Shown here: piece after piece, positions 1 through 8,919 of the stretch | Layout of the letters: the number at the start of each line of letters is the position of its first letter | Position numbering within the stretch: the first letter of the stretch is position 1 | Assembly: GCA_024235315.1 (NCBI GenBank) | Contig: JACKMP010000008.1 | Coordinates: 1-64,000, forward strand | Reading direction: 5' to 3' | DNA from: Chromatiaceae bacterium | GTDB taxonomy: Bacteria; Pseudomonadota; Gammaproteobacteria; Chromatiales; Chromatiaceae | DNA: 64,000 nt | Translations under genes and position numbers: made by a program | The notes under the pieces: generated by a model | What the model saw: the letters and a program-made list of their open reading frames with translations, nothing else | Database searches by the model: none | What the model was told of the DNA's origin: nothing

Positions 1-22
1 CCCCCGGTCCGGGGGAGAGGGG

Positions 23-88
23 GAAATCCGTCCGGTGTGCCGTGGGTGGGAAGGGAAGTCCGCCCGGTGTGCCATGGAAGTCCGTCCC
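23..88. repeat. degenerate tandem repeat
   Basis: Two copies of a roughly 23-base unit (about 23-45 and 55-78; core tccggtgtgcc / cccggtgtgcc) are followed by a partial third start (gaagtccgtccc, 77-88). The stretch is intergenic, downstream of imuB. Its function is unknown. Confidence 0.5.
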
Positions 89-120
89 CTCTCCCTCGAG
101 GGAGAGGGTAAGGGTGAGGG
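87..120. repeat. dispersed palindromic repeat (REP-like), copy 1
   Basis: A perfect 22-base palindrome (87-108, half-site CCCTCTCCCTC) is followed by taagggtgaggg. The same C-rich/G-rich motif recurs at the far end of the window (about 63969-63993), and looser variants lie near 14285 and 18521. All four are intergenic, as expected of a REP-like dispersed element. Confidence 0.6.
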
Positions 121-159
121 TGAAAACAGCCAACGCACACCCACACCCGACACCCGGTG

Positions 160-1611
160 TCACATGAAAACCCCGTGCAGGTACCAGCCATCACCGCGCC
201 GGTCGTGGAACACCCACAGCTGCTCACCAGCGCGGCTGTGGGCAACGAAATAATCACGCGTGACATCGAAGCCGTCCCACCAGCCGGCCTCGATGCGTTC
301 GGGCAGGTCCTCCAGGCGCAGCGGCCCGCCGTACTGCGGCACCGACTGGTGCACCTGCAGCGGGCGAGGCTGCGGCAGCAGCCACAGCGGCTGCGCCCGG
401 CCCTGTTGTACCGGCGCCGTATCGGCAGCGCCCGGCTCACCCGGGGCACACAGCCGCCAGGCGTGCTCCGGTCGGTGATCGGCATGGCAGCGCAGGCCGC
501 GCACGCACTGCCCGCCGAGCCGGTTGGCCAGACGCTCCAGCAACGCGTGGTCACGCCAGGTCGGACCATCGGGCCCGCTGCCACCGAGCAGGTCGCGGTT
601 GCGCTCCTCGAACGCCATCCAGTCATCCACCCCCAGGCCGATCGCCACCACCGGCGCCGGCAGCTGCAGGCGCTCGACACGTTCACGCAACACTTCGAGC
701 ATGTGGTCCGGGTCACGGCTTGGTTCGAGCAGGCCCTGGCCGAACCGTGTCTCGGGATGGTCACGGTGCAGCAGCGTCCACTGCAGACGCTGGGCCCCAC
801 CACCCAGGCCGCGCAGGAAGCCGCACAGCGCCACCATCAGGCGGCGCGCCGGGAACAGCAGCGCTGTCGTCTGGCCGATCTCGCCGAGCAGCTCGATCGT
901 CTGGCTGAAATGCTGCGGCGGATGCCATTCCTGGCGCGGGTCCGGCGCCTCGCCCAACAGGCGATCCAGCAGCTGCGGCAACTGCGGCCCGCTGCGACGG
1001 GCCAGCTCGGGGCGTGGCAGCGCCAGGACATCGGCGATGCTGTCGAGGCCGATATGCCGGACCAGGTCGCGGGTCACCGGGTCCCGGGTCAGGCAGGCCA
1101 GCGGCAGCGCCGCCACCGCCTCGCGCAGGGCGTCCTTGGTCGACGCCTGGCAACCGGGCCGGTTGCGTGCCAGCAGGCCTGCTGCGGTCGCTGTCATCGC
1201 GAGGGCGTGCTGCACGCTGTAGCCGATCTGGTCCAGTTCGCGCTGGACGGTGTCCAGCAGCCTCGGCAGGCCGCCGAACAGGCGCAGGCTGGCACCGACC
1301 TCGAGCAGCAGCAGCGAAGGCTCGAAGCTGATCCGCGGACTGAACTGGTAGGCCCACAGCGCCAGCTCGTCGAGCGCGCGCTGCTCGCGGGCGCGATCAC
1401 GACGCTGCACCGCCAGGCCGGCACACAGGGTCAGTGCCGCCGGCAGCGCCAGGTCCGGACGGACCCCATAGGCCTGTGCCGCCCCGTTGCAGCGACTGAC
1501 CTGTTCACGTCCGCCGGACAGCTCGACGATCGCCAACGCACCGGCCTGCTGGCGACCGCGCGCGAAGACCTCGATCGGCAGTTGCGGAAAATACAGGGCA
1601 AGCCAGAGCAT
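160..1611 (-). CDS. imuB: ImuB-like Y-family DNA polymerase homologue
   Basis: A 483-residue Y-family polymerase homologue. ImuB proteins are known as catalytically inactive scaffolds that bind the beta clamp, ImuA and the error-prone polymerase DnaE2 (ImuC) during SOS mutagenesis. The N-terminus begins MLWLALYFPQLP, and the ImuB/DinB core LLLEVGASLRLFGG follows near residue 105; the acidic pair of an active Y polymerase is not evident. I chose the ATG at 1611 because an upstream extension to 1776 would overlap imuA and adds an arginine-rich tail that does not look like protein. The start lies 5 bases after the imuA stop, so the two are one operon. The usual third partner dnaE2 does not follow; repeats begin immediately downstream. 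Confidence 0.85.
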   Translation of the reverse strand: MLWLALYFPQLPIEVFARGRQQAGALAIVELSGGREQVSRCNGAAQAYGVRPDLALPAALTLCAGLAVQRRDRAREQRALDELALWAYQFSPRISFEPSLLLLEVGASLRLFGGLPRLLDTVQRELDQIGYSVQHALAMTATAAGLLARNRPGCQASTKDALREAVAALPLACLTRDPVTRDLVRHIGLDSIADVLALPRPELARRSGPQLPQLLDRLLGEAPDPRQEWHPPQHFSQTIELLGEIGQTTALLFPARRLMVALCGFLRGLGGGAQRLQWTLLHRDHPETRFGQGLLEPSRDPDHMLEVLRERVERLQLPAPVVAIGLGVDDWMAFEERNRDLLGGSGPDGPTWRDHALLERLANRLGGQCVRGLRCHADHRPEHAWRLCAPGEPGAADTAPVQQGRAQPLWLLPQPRPLQVHQSVPQYGGPLRLEDLPERIEAGWWDGFDVTRDYFVAHSRAGEQLWVFHDRRGDGWYLHGVFM

Positions 1612-1616
1612 GATGT

Positions 1617-2300
1617 TCAAGACCCGGGACACGGGATGCACGAGGCGGCAGGGTCGGCAGCCGCAGGCACTGCGTCGGGCATCGGTTCTATACCGACAGG
1701 CACGATGCAGCTGTCCCCACCCCAGCCGCCACGCCGCTTGAGCACCTCGACCTCCAGGCCGGACGGCACGGGGCATACACGCAGGCGCAGCGCGGCCGGT
1801 GAGGCCTGCCGGGCGGCCCGCACCGAACGGAACAGGATGGCGACGCAGTCACCCTCCTCGGCCGCCAGCTGCAGACGCCGCAGCTGTGCCGTCTGCAGCT
1901 GGCGCGGCCAGACCAGCACGACCCCGCAGGCACCCGACTTGAGCGCCTGCTCGGCCGCCCACAGCGACTGTCCACCCGATACCTCGCGCACCAGCAGCAG
2001 GCGCTCGACCTGCACCCCGCGCGCCGCCAGCGCCGGTGCATACGGCACGTAAGGCGGTGCGACCCAGGCCAGCCAACGCGGCCGCGTACTCAACCGCACC
2101 AGCAACGGCAGCAGCAGCGGCAGGCCCTGGTGGGCCTCGCTCAGCACCTCGACCAGCGCCGCGCGTGGCCAGCCCCCGCCGAGCAGTTCGTCGAGTACCG
2201 CCCAGCCGCTGGGCAGTACCCGCCCGGGCGCCGGCAGGCCGTGCTGCCCCTGCCACAGCATCCCGCTGCGTTTCAGCTCATCGAGATCAACGACCTGCAT
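1617..2300 (-). CDS. imuA: ImuA, RecA/SulA-like translesion synthesis protein
   Basis: A 227-residue protein resembling ImuA, the RecA-like partner of ImuB in the damage-inducible mutasome. The RecA-like start of the fold is visible (GWAVLDELLGGGWPRAALVEV), but the segment where RecA has its Walker A loop reads SEAHQGLP, so ATP binding is doubtful, as is common in the family. The ATG at 2300 has GGTGGAG about 9 bases upstream. A longer TTG reading from 2366 would begin inside the putative LexA box and is rejected. It is the first gene of an imuA-imuB operon and is probably SOS controlled. Confidence 0.8.
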   Translation of the reverse strand: MQVVDLDELKRSGMLWQGQHGLPAPGRVLPSGWAVLDELLGGGWPRAALVEVLSEAHQGLPLLLPLLVRLSTRPRWLAWVAPPYVPYAPALAARGVQVERLLLVREVSGGQSLWAAEQALKSGACGVVLVWPRQLQTAQLRRLQLAAEEGDCVAILFRSVRAARQASPAALRLRVCPVPSGLEVEVLKRRGGWGGDSCIVPVGIEPMPDAVPAAADPAASCIPCPGS

Positions 2301-2360
2301 TGCGGCGCGTACTCCACCCTGCCCGGAACCCCGGGCAGCAACATTGGAAAGAGAGATGGA

Positions 2361-2375
2361 GAACAAATATAGAAC
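2361..2375 (-). promoter_or_regulatory. putative LexA (SOS) box, GTTC-N7-GTTC
   Basis: On the minus strand the sequence reads GTTC TATATTT GTTC, an exact direct repeat with a 7-base spacer, 61 bases upstream of the imuA ATG. This is the LexA operator known from alphaproteobacteria. It differs from the E. coli CTG-N10-CAG box. The match and its position before a classic SOS operon are seen directly; binding by LexA is inferred. Confidence 0.6.
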
Positions 2376-2562
2376 AAAAAGGCCGGAGCCACGAGTCCGC
2401 CCGCAACGACAAAGACGTGACAGGCCCCGTACCGTCGTCTGCGGCCGGATAACAAGACATTGTTTTAAGGTGATAACCCTGTCTTTTCAGGCGAGCCGCT
2501 CACGCTAAAGGCCGGCCCCGCCCGGCCGCTGACCGTTGACGGGCTCCGCGCGGACTGTAGGC

Positions 2563-4575
2563 ATGTTCCACAAAAACCGTTACCTGATCATCGCCAGCAC
2601 GATCGGCGTCATCGCCGTCGCCGCATTGATCCTGCTGTATCGCCAACTTGCGCTGTCCACCCTGATCAACCACGAGACCCGCTCCAACGTCGCCCTGACT
2701 GAGGTCTTCTCCAACTCGCTCTGGCCGGATTACCGGCGTTACCTGCTGGATACGCGGCACGCGGGACCGGATGCACAGCCCGACGCCGCGCTGACCGCGC
2801 GCCTGCATGCCGACGTCAAGCGCCTGATGCGCGGCTCCAACGTCGTCAAGGTCAAGATCTACGACATGGAAGGCACCACCCTGTACTCGTCTGACCCGGC
2901 GCAGATCGGCGAAAACAAGAGCGACAACGAGGGCTTCATCCGCGCCCGTGCCGGCAGCCCGAGTGGTGCAATCACCTTCCGCGACCAGTTCGACGCCTAC
3001 GAGGGCCGGCTCAGCGAGGTCAACGTCGTCTTTTCCTATATCCCGATCCGCAAAAACGAGTCCAAAAACATCGAGGCCGTGTTCGAGGTCTACTCCGACG
3101 TAACCCGGCTAGTGCACGACATGCAGAAGGTGCAGTACCAGATCGTTACCGGCGTACTTGGCAGCGTCGCACTGATATACCTCCTGCTGATATCGGTCGC
3201 ACGCCGCGCCGACCAGATCGAAACCGTACGCCAGCAGGAAGCGGCACGCAGTGAGGCCCTGCTGCGCTACCACGCCCACCACGACCCGTTGACCGAGTTG
3301 CCGAACCGTGCCAGCTTCGTCGAGAACCTCGATCGCGCGATCAAGCGTGCCGAGCGCAAGAACAGCATGCTGGGTGTCGTCACGCTCGATGTCGACCGCT
3401 TCAAGCTGGTAAACGACAGCCTCGGTCATGGTGCCGGCGATATGCTGCTGCGCGAACTGGCGGCACGCCTGCACAAGCGCGTACGTCAGGGTGACAGCCT
3501 GTTCCGCCTCGGTGGAGACGAATTCGCGGTCTTGTGCGAGGGCCTGTCATCCCCGGGGGACGCGGTGTATCTCGCCCAGCGCATCATCGATGCGACGAAG
3601 GAACCCTTCCTGATCGAGAACCAGTCGATCGTGACCACGACCAGCATCGGCATCGCCGTCTACCCGACCGACGACGTGGATCCGGACAAGCTGATCAAGA
3701 ACGCCGACGCAGCCATGTATCTCGCAAAGGAGGAAGGCCGCAACCGTTTCCGTTTCTATACGCGCGAACTCAATGCCCACGCACTCGAGCGCCTGGCACT
3801 CGAATCAGCGCTCAAGCAGGCGCTCGGCAACGAGGAGTTCGTGCTGCACTACCAACCACGTGTCGCGTCCGATCAGGGCGTGGCTGTCGGATTCGAGGCC
3901 CTGCTGCGCTGGCGCCGTGACGGCGAACTTGTCGCACCGGGCAGCTTCCTCCCGGTACTCGAACAGACCGGCCTGATAGCCGAAGTCGGCCACTGGGTCC
4001 TGCGCGAAGCCTGCAGGCAGTGTCGCGCCTGGCAGGATGCCGGCTTTGCACCGGTACGTGTATCGGTCAACGTGTCGCCGTTGCAGTTCCGCGAGGCCGA
4101 GTTTCTCGACAACGTCAGGGCAGCCCTGGCAGACACCGGTCTCGACCCACGGAACCTCGAACTCGAACTGACCGAGAGCGCGCTGCTCGACAACCCCGAG
4201 AACGCAATCGCCCACATGCAGGCACTGAAGGCACTGGGCGTGACCCTGTCACTGGACGACTTCGGCACCGGCTTCTCATCGTTCAGCTACCTCAAGCTGC
4301 TGCCCGTCGACTACCTGAAGATCGACCAGAGCTTCGTGCGCGGCCTCGACCAGGGCAGCAAGGATGCCGCCATCATCGCCGCCATTGCCGGTGTCGCACA
4401 CAGCCTGAACATCGGTCTCGTCGCCGAAGGTGTGGAACGACCGACCCAGCTCGTTCCGCTGGTCGCAGAGGGATGTCACGAGCTGCAAGGCTACCTGTAC
4501 AGCAAACCACTGCCCGCCGAGCGTGCAACGGACTGGTTACGCCGGCCGACCGAACGCAACGCGGTCGCGACCTGA
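2563..4575 (+). CDS. membrane GGDEF-EAL cyclic-di-GMP turnover protein
   Basis: A 670-residue inner-membrane protein that should make and/or degrade cyclic di-GMP. It has a membrane helix at about 8-27, a periplasmic sensor region (28-190) with no recognised fold, a second helix at about 193-215, a GGDEF domain and an EAL domain. The GGDEF motif is intact (317-321) and is preceded by an RQGD inhibitory I-site five residues upstream. The EAL motif (445-447), ELTES, DDFGTG, AEGVE and the C-terminal Gln are also intact, so both activities are possible. The ATG at 2563 is preferred to an upstream TTG because the membrane helix follows at once. The signal sensed is unknown. Confidence 0.9.
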   Translation: MFHKNRYLIIASTIGVIAVAALILLYRQLALSTLINHETRSNVALTEVFSNSLWPDYRRYLLDTRHAGPDAQPDAALTARLHADVKRLMRGSNVVKVKIYDMEGTTLYSSDPAQIGENKSDNEGFIRARAGSPSGAITFRDQFDAYEGRLSEVNVVFSYIPIRKNESKNIEAVFEVYSDVTRLVHDMQKVQYQIVTGVLGSVALIYLLLISVARRADQIETVRQQEAARSEALLRYHAHHDPLTELPNRASFVENLDRAIKRAERKNSMLGVVTLDVDRFKLVNDSLGHGAGDMLLRELAARLHKRVRQGDSLFRLGGDEFAVLCEGLSSPGDAVYLAQRIIDATKEPFLIENQSIVTTTSIGIAVYPTDDVDPDKLIKNADAAMYLAKEEGRNRFRFYTRELNAHALERLALESALKQALGNEEFVLHYQPRVASDQGVAVGFEALLRWRRDGELVAPGSFLPVLEQTGLIAEVGHWVLREACRQCRAWQDAGFAPVRVSVNVSPLQFREAEFLDNVRAALADTGLDPRNLELELTESALLDNPENAIAHMQALKALGVTLSLDDFGTGFSSFSYLKLLPVDYLKIDQSFVRGLDQGSKDAAIIAAIAGVAHSLNIGLVAEGVERPTQLVPLVAEGCHELQGYLYSKPLPAERATDWLRRPTERNAVAT

Positions 4576-4695
4576 TCCGGGCATACGGCGCGGCGAGCAC
4601 GGCACGCGCATCTGACCTCGCCAAGCCTGTCACCGCAGGCAGCGGCAGCTGTCGCTACAATCCGGCGCATTGCACAGCAGCCAGGCCGAGCGCAC

Positions 4696-6135
4696 ATGCC
4701 TTCAACACAGACCCACGCGACCAAACCCACCGACGCGCTCGACCATATCCGCGGCATCCTCGGCCGCCAGTCGGTCGAGCGGGAGTTGGCCGGACGCAGC
4801 GCCGGCCCGCGCCACGAACTGCAGCATGAGCTGCTGTTGCGCCAGCAGAAAGGCGCACTGTGGCGCGAGGTCAACCAGCTGCACCCGGCAGACATCGCGT
4901 TCGTCCTGGAGAACCTGCCGCTGACCGAACGGCGCGCGGTGTGGGAGGAGGTCGAACCCAGGCACAACGGCGCGGTGCTGCTCGAGGTCAGCGACGCGGT
5001 GCGAGCCAACCTGCTCGACTGGATGGACCGGCAGGAGGTACTCGATGTCACCACCCACCTGGACAGTGACGAGATCGCCGACCTGGTCCCCGACCTGCCG
5101 CAGGACGTGGTGCCGAGCCTGATGGAACGCCTGGCCCCGGCGGACCGCCAGGTGGTGCAGTCGGCGCTGTCGTTTCCCGAGGGCAGTGTCGGCAGCCTGA
5201 TGGAGTTCGACGCCACCGCGATCCGCGCCGACGTAGCCCTCGACGTGGTGCTGCGCTGGCTGCGCCGGCGCGGCTCGCTGCCGACCGGTGTCGCCACCCT
5301 GCCTGTGGTCGACCGCGACGGCGTGCTGCAGGGCGTGCTGCGCCTCGACCGCCTGCTCACCCGGCCGGGTGACACGCTGGTGGCCGACAGCATGGACCGG
5401 GACCCGGTCGCGTTTCATATCGGCGACCGCGCGGCCGACGCCGCGCATGCCTTCGAGCGCTACGACCTGATCGCCGCACCGGTCACCAATATCCACGGCA
5501 CCCTGGTCGGGCTGCTCAAGGTCGAGGCGGTACTCGACCACGTCAAGGCCGCGAGTCAGCGCGACCTGCTCAGCCAGGTCGGCCTGCGCGAGGAAGAGGA
5601 CCTGTTCGCCCCGGTATGGAAGTCGGCGCGCAACCGCGGCCTGTGGCTGGCGCTCAACCTGGTCACCGCGTTCATCGCGTCGCGTGTGATCGGCCACTTC
5701 GAGGGCGTGATCGAACAGATCGTCGCACTCGCCGCCCTGATGCCCATCGTCGCCGCGGTCGGCGGCAATACCGGCAACCAGACCCTCGCACTGGTGATCA
5801 GGGGCTACGCACTGGGCCAGATCGCACCAAGCGCGTTCCGCCGTCTGCTGCTCAAGGAAAGCGCGGTCGGTTTCGTCAATGGCACCGTATGGGGCGGCAC
5901 GATGGCTGTCGCCACGCTGTTGCTGTACGGCGATCCCGGCATGGCACTGGTGATGTTCGCGGCGATGCTGCTGACCCTCACCTTCGCCTCGCTGGCCGGG
6001 GCGTTCACCCCGGCGCTGCTGCGCAGGCTCGGGCAGGACCCCGCCTACGGAAGTGCGATCCTGGTCACAGGATTCACCGACAGCCTGGGTTTTTTCATCT
6101 TCCTCGGCCTGGCCGCGGCCTTCCTCGTCCGCTGA
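4696..6135 (+). CDS. mgtE: magnesium transporter MgtE
   Basis: A 479-residue Mg2+ channel/transporter of the inner membrane. The order is typical of MgtE: a helical N domain (about 60-160), paired CBS domains (about 165-290) that sense cytosolic Mg2+, a plug helix, and a C-terminal membrane domain of about five helices. The conserved GNTGNQT motif lies in the membrane domain. Full length for the family. It follows the GGDEF-EAL gene on the same strand after about 120 bases, so it may have its own promoter. Confidence 0.93.
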   Translation: MPSTQTHATKPTDALDHIRGILGRQSVERELAGRSAGPRHELQHELLLRQQKGALWREVNQLHPADIAFVLENLPLTERRAVWEEVEPRHNGAVLLEVSDAVRANLLDWMDRQEVLDVTTHLDSDEIADLVPDLPQDVVPSLMERLAPADRQVVQSALSFPEGSVGSLMEFDATAIRADVALDVVLRWLRRRGSLPTGVATLPVVDRDGVLQGVLRLDRLLTRPGDTLVADSMDRDPVAFHIGDRAADAAHAFERYDLIAAPVTNIHGTLVGLLKVEAVLDHVKAASQRDLLSQVGLREEEDLFAPVWKSARNRGLWLALNLVTAFIASRVIGHFEGVIEQIVALAALMPIVAAVGGNTGNQTLALVIRGYALGQIAPSAFRRLLLKESAVGFVNGTVWGGTMAVATLLLYGDPGMALVMFAAMLLTLTFASLAGAFTPALLRRLGQDPAYGSAILVTGFTDSLGFFIFLGLAAAFLVR

Positions 6136-6354
6136 TCCGCGTAGACTTGCGGTGCCAGTGCGCCCGGCCGACTGAACCCGGCCATTCAGCGCCGGTTCAG
6201 CATCGAACAGCTGAAATGAAACCATGTACCCGGTGAACCATCACCCGGTGGCACTGGTCTTAGCGCGATGACATCCCGCGAGGGACGTCATGCAAGCGCA
6301 GCCGCCTGGCCAATCGAGCGGACAATCGAGGCGACAGATGTTGAGGAAAAATCA

Positions 6355-7047
6355 ATGAACACACTCACCAAGCGAACGGCACTGCTGTGTGCCATCACTG
6401 TCGGCATGGCCGGCTGCGCCACTGACGACCCGAACCAGCGCGCCAAGGTCGGTGCGGCCGTGGGGGCGGTGGCAGGTGCAGTCCTCGGCCATCAACTCGA
6501 CGGCAAGTCCGGTCGTTTCGTCGGGGCCGCGGTCGGCGCACTGGCCGGCGGCGGGGTCGGTCACTACATGGACAACCAGCAGAAGGACTTCGAATCGCAG
6601 ATGCAGCGCGAGCGCGACGCGAACCAGCTCGAGATCGAACGCATGCGCGACGATACGCTGAAGCTCACCGTCGATTCGGAGGTGTCGTTCGACTTCAACA
6701 AGGCCAACATCAAGACGGCGTTCCGCCCCTCGCTGGACAAGCTGGCACAGCTGATTCTCAAATACGACCGTACCGTGGTGCACGTGGTCGGTCACACCGA
6801 CAGCGTCGGATCGGATGCCTACAACCAGACCCTGTCGGAACAGCGCGCGATGAGCGTGGGTGACTACCTGGCCTCGTATGGCGTGCCGCGCGACCGTCTG
6901 CGTACCGAGGGCCGCGGCGAGCGCGAGCCGCGCGCCGACAACGCGACCGAGGCCGGTCGCCAGCTCAACCGCCGGGTCGAGATCTTCGTCAAGCCGATCG
7001 TCGAGGGCCAGGAGCAGAAGGCCTACGAGTCGCCGCGCTACTACTGA
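6355..7047 (+). CDS. OmpA-family lipoprotein with glycine-zipper domain
   Basis: A 230-residue YiaD-like outer-membrane lipoprotein. It has a signal peptide ending in a lipobox (MAGC, Cys at about 20) and Ala at +2, compatible with outer-membrane sorting. A glycine-zipper segment (about 31-65) is followed by a short charged helix and a C-terminal OmpA domain (about 105-220), which binds peptidoglycan. The motif VGHTDSVGSDAYNQTLSEQR and the ending NRRVEI are visible. The ATG at 6355 has GAGGAAA 7 bases upstream. It appears to be monocistronic and probably tethers the outer membrane to the cell wall. Confidence 0.9.
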   Translation: MNTLTKRTALLCAITVGMAGCATDDPNQRAKVGAAVGAVAGAVLGHQLDGKSGRFVGAAVGALAGGGVGHYMDNQQKDFESQMQRERDANQLEIERMRDDTLKLTVDSEVSFDFNKANIKTAFRPSLDKLAQLILKYDRTVVHVVGHTDSVGSDAYNQTLSEQRAMSVGDYLASYGVPRDRLRTEGRGEREPRADNATEAGRQLNRRVEIFVKPIVEGQEQKAYESPRYY

Positions 7048-7055
7048 TGCGGTGA

Positions 7056-7087
7056 GGCCATCGCCTGCGCGGCTACAGGCGATGGCC
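7056..7087. terminator. hairpin between convergent genes
   Basis: A perfect 12-base inverted repeat (GGCCATCGCCTG ... CAGGCGATGGCC) with an 8-base loop fills the gap between the OmpA-like gene and the convergent MocR-type gene. There is no T tract, so it is either a bidirectional terminator or a barrier to read-through. Confidence 0.5.
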
Positions 7088-7092
7088 CCGAT

Positions 7093-8553
7093 TCAGCCGC
7101 CGGTGCAGGTCATCTCGTGCACCAGCTCACCCAGCCGGACCACCGCGTGCTCGATGCGCGCATCCCAGGGATAACCACAGTTCACCCGCACGAAGTTGCG
7201 GAACTTGCGTGTCGCCGAGAACATCATCCCCGGCGTCAGGCTGATTTTTTCGCGCAGCGCCCGGTTGAGCAGTTCCAGGGCATCGATCCCGCGCGGCATC
7301 TCCACCCAAAGCACGAATCCACCCTGCGGATTGCTGATACGCGTGCCCTCGGGCAGGTGGCGCGCCAGCATGAAGCGCATCTTCTCCACCTGCAGCCGAT
7401 AGGCGCGGCGCAGCCGCACCAGGTGGCGTTCGTATTCGCCGCTGCGCAGGTAATCCGCCATCGCCATCTGCGGCAGGCTGCACATCGCCGAGGAGGTCGC
7501 CTGCTTCCATTCGATCACATCGTCGCGCCAGTGGTCGGCGACGACCCAACCGATCCGGTAACCGGGCGCTATGGTCTTGGAGAACGATGAACAGGTCAGC
7601 ACCAGCCCCCTGCTGTCGTAACACTTGGCGATCGCCGGGCGGTGCTCGCCAAAATACAGGTCACCGTAGATATCGTCCTCGATCAGCGGAATACCTGCCG
7701 GTTCGAGCAGGCCGACCAGGCGCTGTTTGCGTTCATCGGGCATCAGCGAGCCGAGCGGATTGCTGAAATTCAGCACCGCGACCACGGCCTTGATATCCAT
7801 CGTCTCGATTGCACCTTCCAGCGCATCCAGACACATCCCTGTCTCCGGATCGGAATCGATCTCGACCGCCAGCAGCCCCATACGCTCGATCAGCCGCAGT
7901 ACCGAGAAATAGGTCGGTGACTCGACCGCGACGATGTCTCCACGCCGTGTGACCGACTGCAGACTCAGCGCCAGGGCCTCGCTGCAACCCGAGGTGACGA
8001 TCACGTTGTCGGGGTCGATCGCCAGGCCGAGGTCGACGTAGCGACGCGCAATCTCGTGGCGCAGTTCGACATTGCCGGGCGGGAAGCAATAGCCGATCGC
8101 ACGTTCGGGGTGACGTGCGGCGGCCCTCTGGGTGGCCCGCAGCACACCCTTTACCGGCATCAGTTCGACACTGGGTACCGCGGCCCCGAGCGGCACCACC
8201 TCGGGATCGTTGGCGACGCTGAAGATCTCCTCGAACAACTCGCCGAAACGCACCTTGCGCGGCTGCTGACTGACCGCGGTCTTGCGCGGCACCGGGGAAT
8301 CCTGCGGCCGCCCCGCCGCACCGTCGACGTAATAGCCTGACTGCGGACGCACACGCAGCACACCCAGATCCTGCAACGCCGCATAGGCCTGGCTGACGGT
8401 CGAAATGCTGACCCGCAACTGCCTGCTCATCGCCCGCAGCGAGGGCGCACGGTCGCCCGGCTTGAGCGTCCCGGCCTCCACCAGGCCCCGAACGTGCCGG
8501 ATGACCTGATCGTAGAGAAACTCCTGGCTCGACACCTGTACCGAAACTGTCAT
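7093..8553 (-). CDS. MocR-type GntR regulator with aminotransferase domain
   Basis: A 486-residue transcription factor of the MocR/PdxR subgroup: an N-terminal GntR winged helix-turn-helix (about 10-75) joined by a linker to a fold-type I aminotransferase-like domain (about 115-480). The PLP lysine lies in SFSKTIAPG. Such proteins usually use PLP or an amino-acid-PLP adduct as effector. The ATG at 8553 has GGAG 6 bases upstream; an upstream extension to 8757 crosses the promoter and is rejected. It is divergent from the DUF1127 gene, and the shared gap holds direct TGTAAC repeats that may be its operator. The target genes are not known. Confidence 0.88.
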   Translation of the reverse strand: MTVSVQVSSQEFLYDQVIRHVRGLVEAGTLKPGDRAPSLRAMSRQLRVSISTVSQAYAALQDLGVLRVRPQSGYYVDGAAGRPQDSPVPRKTAVSQQPRKVRFGELFEEIFSVANDPEVVPLGAAVPSVELMPVKGVLRATQRAAARHPERAIGYCFPPGNVELRHEIARRYVDLGLAIDPDNVIVTSGCSEALALSLQSVTRRGDIVAVESPTYFSVLRLIERMGLLAVEIDSDPETGMCLDALEGAIETMDIKAVVAVLNFSNPLGSLMPDERKQRLVGLLEPAGIPLIEDDIYGDLYFGEHRPAIAKCYDSRGLVLTCSSFSKTIAPGYRIGWVVADHWRDDVIEWKQATSSAMCSLPQMAMADYLRSGEYERHLVRLRRAYRLQVEKMRFMLARHLPEGTRISNPQGGFVLWVEMPRGIDALELLNRALREKISLTPGMMFSATRKFRNFVRVNCGYPWDARIEHAVVRLGELVHEMTCTGG

Positions 8554-8592
8554 GTCGCACTCCAAACTGTACTCATTACATTTCTGTTTTTC

Positions 8593-8615
8593 TGTAACTG
8601 TTGGTGTAACAGTAG
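8593..8615. promoter_or_regulatory. direct repeats TGTAAC, candidate MocR-type operator
   Basis: TGTAACTGT and TGTAACAGT occur 12 bases apart (8593 and 8605) in the gap between the divergent MocR-type and DUF1127 genes. MocR-family regulators are known to bind direct repeats near their own gene. The assignment is inference. Confidence 0.35.
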
Positions 8616-8681
8616 CCCAACTAAGCTGAACCTGTGAGCAATTCCCCGGCCAAGGGGGATCTGGTGATACGGGAGAACGAC

Positions 8682-8891
8682 ATGACCACGATGACGCTGA
8701 ACTATTCGCCCACCGGCAACGGCTACCCGGGCACGGCCCTCGCGCGCGCGATCGCACTCGGGTGCCTGTGGCTGCAGCGGGCGAGACAACGCCGGCAGTT
8801 GTCGCAACTGGCCGACTGGCAGCTCGATGACATCGGGATCAGCCGCAACGCCGCACAGACCGAGGCGGCGAAGACTTTCTGGCAGGAATGA
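8682..8891 (+). CDS. DUF1127 (YjiS-like) small protein
   Basis: A 69-residue protein ending in the DUF1127 signature (QLADWQLDDIGISR), preceded by an arginine-rich helix. The family is widespread in proteobacteria; some members are small RNA-binding or stress and metabolism regulators, but the role here is unknown. The ATG at 8682 is chosen because GGGAGA lies 5 bases upstream; an in-frame ATG about 48 bases earlier has no such site. It is divergent from the MocR-type regulator, which makes it a candidate target of that regulator. Confidence 0.85.
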   Translation: MTTMTLNYSPTGNGYPGTALARAIALGCLWLQRARQRRQLSQLADWQLDDIGISRNAAQTEAAKTFWQE

Positions 8892-8919
8892 GCCGCTGGA
8901 GGTGCCGCGGAGTCGGGCC

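Noticed and set aside
157..2052. Long plus-strand open frame of 631 codons
   Set aside because: It is antisense to imuAB, its translation is low-complexity Gln/Arg/Ala, and it matches no family; high G+C gives long shadow frames.
2301..2366. TTG-started extension of imuA
   Set aside because: It would start inside the GTTC-N7-GTTC box; the ATG at 2300 has a ribosome site.
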